Positions 32,556-37,255 of a DNA stretch of 37,255 nt are shown piece after piece. Source of the stretch: Ignavibacteria bacterium (GTDB lineage: Bacteria > Bacteroidota > Ignavibacteria > UBA10030 > F1-140-MAGs086); assembly GCA_016873775.1 (NCBI GenBank), contig VGWC01000020.1:1-37255 (forward strand), given 5' to 3'. The position numbers and the translations under genes are program-made. The notes below the pieces were generated by a model. The model saw nothing but the letters and a program-made list of their open reading frames with translations, ran no database searches and was not told the DNA's origin. Position 1 is the first letter of the stretch. Each line of letters opens with the position of its first letter.

Positions 32556-34979
32556 ATGGCAAAACAAGATAAAAAGAAAACTACCCAGCAACCGATTCGT
32601 CAAGAAAATACATTTTCTTTTCTACAAGATTGGCATTGTCTTTCCTTGCTCGCGCTGTTTGTCGTTATATTTTTTCATCAAGTAATTTTCGGAACATCAT
32701 TTTTCTGGGAAGATTTTCTCTTCTATTTTTATCCGGTTCGGAATTTTGCAACCGTATCGCTTTCCAACGGAGAAATTCCGTTGTGGAATCCCTTCACCTT
32801 TGGCGGAACGCCATTTCAAGCGGATATTCAAACAACCGTCTTTTACCTTCCGAATTGGCTTCTCATTCCATTCGTCTCCGATGGAACATTGAATGCGTGG
32901 TATAATGAAATGCTCATCATTGCACATTTTTTTCTCGCGGGCGTAACGATGTTTTATTGTGCAAAATCTTTTGGGCTCGCACGCATTCCCGCCGCGTTCA
33001 GCGCGCTTGCATATATGCTTTCCGGCTTCGCAATTGTACACACAATACATCAAGTAGTGATTGCACAAGTCGCGTGGTTTCCGCTGATTGTATTTCTTTT
33101 CAAAAGAACATTCGAAGAACGTTCGCTTCTTTGGATGGTTCTCTGCGGGTTTATCCTTTCGCTTGCCGTACTTGGAGGACATCCGCAATTCACGTTGTAT
33201 TTTTTCTTTTTCCTTTTCATTTTTTTTCTCTTTGAAATTTACAACACCATTCGCGATGCGCAATTCAACGCGCAGCCATTCCCCGCGAACATAATTTTTC
33301 AAACATCCGTTCTCGCCGCGGGCGTAATTCTTATCTCCATCGGACTTTCCGCAATTCAACTTTTGCCGACATTCGAACTTGCCAATCTTTCTGTTCGCGA
33401 AGAAATTACATACGCTAAATCATCCGAAGGACAACTTTCGTGGCAACAGTTGTTCACGCTTCTCATTCCTAAATTTTTCGGAACGGCGAATCATCTGCTC
33501 GCTGATAATCCGCTTCGGTATTGGGGACCGCAATCGTACTGGAACTTTTGGGAAACGTGTATTTATGTTGGCGTTGGCGTTCTTGCGCTTGCCTTGTTGT
33601 CGTTTTCACTTTTTAAAAGACAACGCTATGTCGCATTTTTTATTTGCTACGCTACCTTTGCGCTGTTGTACGCTCTCGGAGATAATTTTTTCGTGCATAA
33701 AATTTTCTACGAAGTTATGCCCGGCTTTGATAAATTCCGTTCGATGGGGCGATGGGGATTTTTCTTCACGTTTTCCTTTGCGCTGTTAAGCGGATTTGGT
33801 TTGCAGCAAATTCTTTCACGCAATAAAGAAATTACAATTTTCCCGAAAATTATTTTTTCTCTTGCGGGAATTTTGCTCCTTGTAATAATTTCAATTAAAA
33901 CAAATCTACTCGACGGATTTATTGGTTGGCAAGCGCGAACCGGCGGATTGAAAAATCTTTCGCCGCAAGAATCATTTTCCCTTGCGTTTCTCGTTGCGCA
34001 ATCGCAAGCAATCGGTTCGTTAATCATTGCACTGTTGTGCTGCGCTGTTCTATTCTTACTTTGGAAAAAAAACACATCACGGTTTTTCATTGCGTTACTC
34101 TTTGTTCTTCAGTTTATTGATTTTGCCGTTTTCGGATTTCTGCAAAACAATGGTAAAACTTCTCCGAAACAATATTTTACACAACGTGAACGGCTTGTAA
34201 GTTTTCTGAAAGAAGAAGGAAAAAAAAATTATTTTCGTGTCAATGCCCGTAACCGCGGAACAGTAATTATTGACCGCAATCAAGGAATGCTCGACCAAAT
34301 TTTTCTGATGGAAGGATATACGCCGCTTGCGTTACAACGAGTTCTCCCGCCTGTTGCAAATCCCGATGATGGTTATCGTCTACTCAACACACGATTTCGC
34401 GTTAAGATAGATACGGTGATGGTCGGAACGCAGGGGCGCCCGCAAATGCGTTTCGTGAACGATTCCATTTTTTTTCCGCGCGCTTTTTTTGTGTACAAAT
34501 CGCGTGTATTTTCTTCTGAACACGATGAAAGTCTTTTTGTTGCAAGCAAAAATTTTAGCCCGCGAGAACATGTTGTGCTTACCGAATCGCCGAATGTAAC
34601 AATCGAAGATTCTTCGCAACAAGGCGATTGGAACGCAACAATTGAATCGTATTCCAATAATTCTTTCACGGTAAAAGTTGAAACCCCGAAAAAAGGATTC
34701 CTTGTTTTAAGTGAAATTTTTTATCCCGGATGGAATGCATACGTAGATGGAAAACAAACAAAAGTATATCGCGCAGACTGGAGTTTGCGTGCGCTTGTTG
34801 TAGAAAAAGGCGAACATACTATCGAAATGAAATTTGAACCCGAGCCATTTTACAGCGGAATGAAAATTTCGCTTGCAACATTACTCCTTTGTGTCGCTAT
34901 CGGTGGATTCGATTATTATCGAAAACGAACATCAATCGGGAAACAAAACTCAAATCCCAAATCTCACAACGAACAATGA
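32556..34979 (+). CDS. YfhO-family multispanning membrane glycosyltransferase (GT-C-like)
   Basis: 807 residues from ATG 32556 (MAKQDKKKTTQQ). A TTG-started extension to 32493 only translates repeat sequence. About 12 transmembrane segments, starting at SLLALFVVIFFHQVIFG, followed by the family motif region DFLFYFYPVRNF and PLWNPFTFGGTPFQADIQ. After the last helices, a large extracytoplasmic C-terminal domain contains the YfhO signature LSEIFYPGWNAYVDGKQTKV and RADWSLRALVVEKGEHTIEM. A final helix (SLATLLLCVAIGGFDYY) closes it. In Firmicutes YfhO transfers a sugar from a polyprenyl-phosphate donor to a surface polymer. The overlap (ATGA) with a DPM1-like GT2 gene fits that role. The last residues (GKQNSNPKSHNEQ) derive from the junction repeat. 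Confidence 0.85.
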   Translation: MAKQDKKKTTQQPIRQENTFSFLQDWHCLSLLALFVVIFFHQVIFGTSFFWEDFLFYFYPVRNFATVSLSNGEIPLWNPFTFGGTPFQADIQTTVFYLPNWLLIPFVSDGTLNAWYNEMLIIAHFFLAGVTMFYCAKSFGLARIPAAFSALAYMLSGFAIVHTIHQVVIAQVAWFPLIVFLFKRTFEERSLLWMVLCGFILSLAVLGGHPQFTLYFFFFLFIFFLFEIYNTIRDAQFNAQPFPANIIFQTSVLAAGVILISIGLSAIQLLPTFELANLSVREEITYAKSSEGQLSWQQLFTLLIPKFFGTANHLLADNPLRYWGPQSYWNFWETCIYVGVGVLALALLSFSLFKRQRYVAFFICYATFALLYALGDNFFVHKIFYEVMPGFDKFRSMGRWGFFFTFSFALLSGFGLQQILSRNKEITIFPKIIFSLAGILLLVIISIKTNLLDGFIGWQARTGGLKNLSPQESFSLAFLVAQSQAIGSLIIALLCCAVLFLLWKKNTSRFFIALLFVLQFIDFAVFGFLQNNGKTSPKQYFTQRERLVSFLKEEGKKNYFRVNARNRGTVIIDRNQGMLDQIFLMEGYTPLALQRVLPPVANPDDGYRLLNTRFRVKIDTVMVGTQGRPQMRFVNDSIFFPRAFFVYKSRVFSSEHDESLFVASKNFSPREHVVLTESPNVTIEDSSQQGDWNATIESYSNNSFTVKVETPKKGFLVLSEIFYPGWNAYVDGKQTKVYRADWSLRALVVEKGEHTIEMKFEPEPFYSGMKISLATLLLCVAIGGFDYYRKRTSIGKQNSNPKSHNEQ

Positions 34980-35944
34980 TTTCCATCGTCATTCCACTCT
35001 ACAACGAACAAGAAACAATTCCCGAACTTCATCGCAGATTAACCGAAGCAATGAAGAACGTGAATATTCCGTACGAAATTATTTGGGTGAACGATAACAG
35101 TAAAGATAATTCGCTGAACGTAATGAAATCGTTTGCTGAAAAAGATGCGCACGTAAAAGTTCTTGACCTCGCGCGGAATTTTGGACATCAAGTTGGTATT
35201 ACAGCGGGAATTGATTCCGCAATCGGTGATGCGGTAATTTTGATGGACGGAGATTTACAAGACCCGCCGGAACTTCTTCCTGAAATGATTGCAAAATGGC
35301 AAAGCGGTTTTGAAGTCGTGTACACAATGAAAAAAAGCCGCAAAGAAAACGCGCTCAAACGTTTTGCATTTCACTCGTTTTATGAATTAATGCAGCGATT
35401 TTCTTCCATTCCGATTCCGATGGAAGCAGGAAATTTTTCGTTGCTCGATAGAAAAGTTGTTTCCGTGTTGCAATCTATGCCGGAACGCAATCGCTACATT
35501 GCGGGGATGCGCGCGTGGGTTGGATTTCGGCAAACAGGAATTTGGTTCGATAGAGAAGCGCGATTTGCCGGAAAACCGCAAATGACAATTTCGCGTTTGA
35601 TAAATTTTGCGCTCGATGGATTATTTTCATTTTCCAATGCGCCGCTTCGGCTCGCAACGTATGTCGGTTTTGGTTCTGCGTTTATTGCATTTCTCGGAAT
35701 GTTGTACGTTCTCTACGCAAAACTTTTTACTCAACAGGCATTACTCGGCTGGGCTTCGACAATCCTTTCCATTCTATTTATTGGCGGTATGATTCTTCTC
35801 ACGCTTGGTATTATTGGCGAATATGTCGGTCGAATTTATGACGAAGTGAAACAACGACCATTGTATGTGATTCGTGAGAAAATTGGTTTTGGAAAAGCAG
35901 GGAGTTCGGAGCAGGGTGCGCGGAGCATAGAGCATAGAGCATAG
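34976..35944 (+). CDS. GT2 polyprenyl-phosphate sugar synthase (DPM1/GtrB/CsbB-like)
   Basis: 322 residues starting at ATG 34976, which overlaps the YfhO stop (ATGA). A longer frame from 34889 is rejected because the fold begins at MISIVIPLYNEQETIPEL. Motifs: IIWVNDNSKDNS, LARNFGHQVGITAGIDSA, LMDGDLQDPPELLPEM (DxD), the acceptor-side SLLDRKVVSVLQSMPERNRYIAGMRAW region, and two C-terminal transmembrane segments (LATYVGFGSAFIAFLGMLYV and STILSILFIGGMILLTLGII) ending IGEYVGRIYDEVKQRPLYV. Predicted to make undecaprenyl-phosphate-sugar for the YfhO partner. The C-terminal tail SSEQGARSIEHRA is encoded by a short GAGCATA repeat, so the natural terminus was probably extended by repeat sequence. Confidence 0.9.
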   Translation: MISIVIPLYNEQETIPELHRRLTEAMKNVNIPYEIIWVNDNSKDNSLNVMKSFAEKDAHVKVLDLARNFGHQVGITAGIDSAIGDAVILMDGDLQDPPELLPEMIAKWQSGFEVVYTMKKSRKENALKRFAFHSFYELMQRFSSIPIPMEAGNFSLLDRKVVSVLQSMPERNRYIAGMRAWVGFRQTGIWFDREARFAGKPQMTISRLINFALDGLFSFSNAPLRLATYVGFGSAFIAFLGMLYVLYAKLFTQQALLGWASTILSILFIGGMILLTLGIIGEYVGRIYDEVKQRPLYVIREKIGFGKAGSSEQGARSIEHRA

Positions 35945-35946
35945 AG
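35922..35946 (+). repeat. Short GAGCATA tandem repeat at the 3' end of the GT2 gene
   Basis: GGAGCATAGAGCATAGAGCATAGAG contains three copies of a 7-bp unit (GAGCATA) spanning the stop codon. It is preceded by a GGAGTTCGGAGCAGGGTGCG word. It lies outside the conserved protein and looks like an interspersed repeat read into the coding end. Confidence 0.6.
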
Positions 35947-35997
35947 TTTTCCGTTTCATCTATTCCCATTACCCAAATCCCAAATCCCACATCATAA

Positions 35998-36726
35998 ATG
36001 GAAGAATTTCTTTATCCTCATTTCTACAAAATTGAAAACGAGCATTGGTGGTTTGCGGCGCGTCAGAAAATTTTGTGGAACTTCATTTCGAAAAATTTTT
36101 CTCTCAAGTCATCATCTAAAATACTTGATGTTGGTTGTGGAACCGGCGCAATACTCGATACGTTTTCAAAACATTTCGATGCGTACGGACAAGATGTTTC
36201 GCAGCAAGCGGTTGATTTTTGTAAACAGCGCGGATTAAAAAATGTGTTCCGCGGATTTTTGAATGAACTTCCCTCGTACTTAAACAATTTCGATTTAGTT
36301 ACTGCGTTTGATGTCGTGGAACATATTGACGATGATATTGGCGTATTGAAACAAATGAGTGCATTGCTGATGCCGAACGGAAAAGTTCTTGTAACCGTTC
36401 CGGCATTTCAGATTTTGTGGGGAGCGCACGACGTAGTAACACACCACAAACGACGCTACACAAAACGGTTGCTTCATTCCGTGTTTAACCAAGCAGGATT
36501 AGAAATTGAGCGCTCGTCCTATTTCAATTTCTTTTTATTTCCTGTTGCTGTCGCGCGGAGAATTCAAGCGAAGATTACGAACGTGGATGAAGCGAAAGAT
36601 TTGGATATGCCTTCGCCGCTTGTGAATCAAATCCTTCGTTCTGTGTTTGAAACGGAAAAATTTATTCTTCCCACGTTCAATTTTCCCATTGGTTTATCAC
36701 TCATTGCCATTGGAAAGAGAAAATGA
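35998..36726 (+). CDS. Class I SAM-dependent methyltransferase
   Basis: 242 residues. N-terminal YPHFYKIENEHWWFAARQKIL is the 'EHWWF..R' lead-in typical of methyltransferases in polysaccharide clusters. Motif I is ILDVGCGTGAILDTF, followed by AYGQDVSQQAVDFC, LVTAFDVVEHIDDD and GKVLVTVPAFQILWGAHDVV. The HHKRRYTKRLL segment and hydrophobic SYFNFFLFPVAVARRI near the C-terminus match a family that acts on membrane-linked substrates. ATG at 35998 lies about 50 bp after the GT2 gene, across a CCCAAATCCCAAATCCC repeat. Likely methylates a sugar or lipid-linked intermediate; substrate unknown. Confidence 0.85.
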   Translation: MEEFLYPHFYKIENEHWWFAARQKILWNFISKNFSLKSSSKILDVGCGTGAILDTFSKHFDAYGQDVSQQAVDFCKQRGLKNVFRGFLNELPSYLNNFDLVTAFDVVEHIDDDIGVLKQMSALLMPNGKVLVTVPAFQILWGAHDVVTHHKRRYTKRLLHSVFNQAGLEIERSSYFNFFLFPVAVARRIQAKITNVDEAKDLDMPSPLVNQILRSVFETEKFILPTFNFPIGLSLIAIGKRK

Positions 36727-36767
36727 TTTCTTGTTACGAATATGAGCAATTTCATTTCTTCAAAATC

Positions 36768-36810
36768 ATCAATGATTTTGCTGTACGAAGTAAGAATCCT
36801 AAAGGATTCT
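36768..36810. repeat. Pair of adjacent short palindromes in an intergenic region
   Basis: CAAAATCAT pairs with ATGATTTTG around a 2-base centre (about 36768-36787). Just after it AGAATCC (36793-36799) pairs with GGATTCT (36804-36810) around TAAA. Together they resemble a compact REP-like unit. No T-run follows, so neither is a standard terminator for the upstream methyltransferase. Confidence 0.55.
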
Positions 36811-36953
36811 CTCGTTAAAACCCAATTTATGGCTTGGAGTAAAAAGAGAGAATATGCTGTCATTTCAAAAAGATGTATTTCCGTAACATCGGTTACAAAA
36901 AAACAAGTGTGTAATTACCGATTTCTCTTGTAAACCGGCAAACCAACCAACGA

Positions 36954-37255
36954 ATGAACGTCATCATCATCGGAACTGCTTATCCGCTTCGCGGGGGAAT
37001 TGCGCATTACGTGGCACTGCTCGCAAAATATTTATTGAAGGCAAACCACAACGTTGAAATTATTTCCTTCAAGCGTCAGTATCCAAAAATTTTATTTCCC
37101 GGAAAAACACAAGTTGAAAATTCTGCGACCGGTGCAGAAAGTGGAGAAGAATTATTTTCCGTCAAAGCAGAAATGTTGATTGATTCGATTAATCCTTTCA
37201 ATTGGATATCCGTGGGAAATGAAATTCGAAAACGAAAACCGGATTTAATTTTATT
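36954..37255 (+). CDS. Glycosyltransferase family 4, N-terminal part (cut by window end)
   Basis: ATG 36954 opens a frame that stays open to the end of the window (100 complete codons). MNVIIIGTAYPLRGGIAHYV matches the start of GT4 enzymes, with the PLRGGIAHY loop binding the acceptor side. It continues LLAKYLLKANHNVEIISFKR and ends inside the first Rossmann domain (IRKRKPDLIL). The catalytic C-terminal half is beyond 37255. It follows the methyltransferase gene by 227 bp containing palindromes, so it may start a new unit. Confidence 0.8.
   Translation, partial: MNVIIIGTAYPLRGGIAHYVALLAKYLLKANHNVEIISFKRQYPKILFPGKTQVENSATGAESGEELFSVKAEMLIDSINPFNWISVGNEIRKRKPDLIL

Noticed and set aside
36742-36933. 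A 63-codon plus-strand ORF between the methyltransferase and GT4 genes.
   Set aside because: It reads through two palindromes, has no family resemblance and no ribosome-binding site; it is better explained as repeat sequence.

Overview
The window looks like chromosomal DNA from the Bacteroidota/Chlorobiota/Ignavibacteriota group, most like an Ignavibacteria-type genome. It is AT-rich, most genes lack a clear Shine-Dalgarno sequence, and several secreted proteins end in the 'QNYPNPFNP...LGRE...SGxYxY' type A sorting domain of the type IX secretion system (T9SS). This lineage call is inference from gene content; no rRNA or tRNA gene is visible.

Layout. (1) 1-3854: a decayed T9SS-cargo gene at the left edge, then mnmG and mnmE on the minus strand. 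Two parS-like 14-bp palindromes (GTTTCACGTGAAAC) lie just downstream of mnmG and exactly over its GTG start codon. mnmE/mnmG plus parS-like sites suggest a position near the replication origin; parA and parB are not in the window. (2) 3934-6387, plus strand: an LpxL/HtrB-type lipid A acyltransferase, a family 9 (heptosyl) transferase overlapping it by ATGA, and a small helical-repeat protein. (3) 12463 down to 6395, minus strand: a tight six-gene surface-polysaccharide operon (zinc-ribbon methyltransferase, GDP-mannose 4,6-dehydratase, GT2, Wzx-like flippase, FkbM methyltransferase, GT4). (4) 12526-29468: three T9SS cargo proteins. Two are on the minus strand (a propeller/Ig-like protein and a BNR-propeller protein). 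The third, on the plus strand, is a 3768-residue adhesin-like protein with a long Asn/Thr/Ser/Gly beta-repeat region, a TIG domain, twelve ~98-residue SdrD-B-like calcium-loop repeats, an unrecognised ~270-residue domain and a sorting domain. (5) 29767-37255, plus strand: a second glycan locus with a GT2 polyprenyl-phosphate sugar synthase carrying a charged N-terminal extension, a Cys-rich family 9 transferase, a YfhO-like membrane glycosyltransferase overlapping a second DPM1-like GT2, a methyltransferase and the start of a GT4 gene cut by the window end.

How it fits together. Regions 2, 3 and 5 make and decorate lipid A/LPS and other envelope glycans. YfhO plus DPM1-like GT2 matches the logic of known three-component glycosylation systems. 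Region 4 supplies large exported surface proteins, which in this phylum are anchored through the same LPS layer.

The most unusual signal is repeat biology. Near-perfect palindromes sit in frame inside mnmG (729-763) and inside the sorting domain of the giant protein (29256-29283), and mnmE carries an extra ~35-residue segment in its G domain. Other short repeats and palindromes fill gene junctions, and T9SS sorting-domain sequence appears as decayed fragments at 1-110 and 17860-18003. This suggests a family, or families, of small palindromic elements tolerated inside coding sequence.
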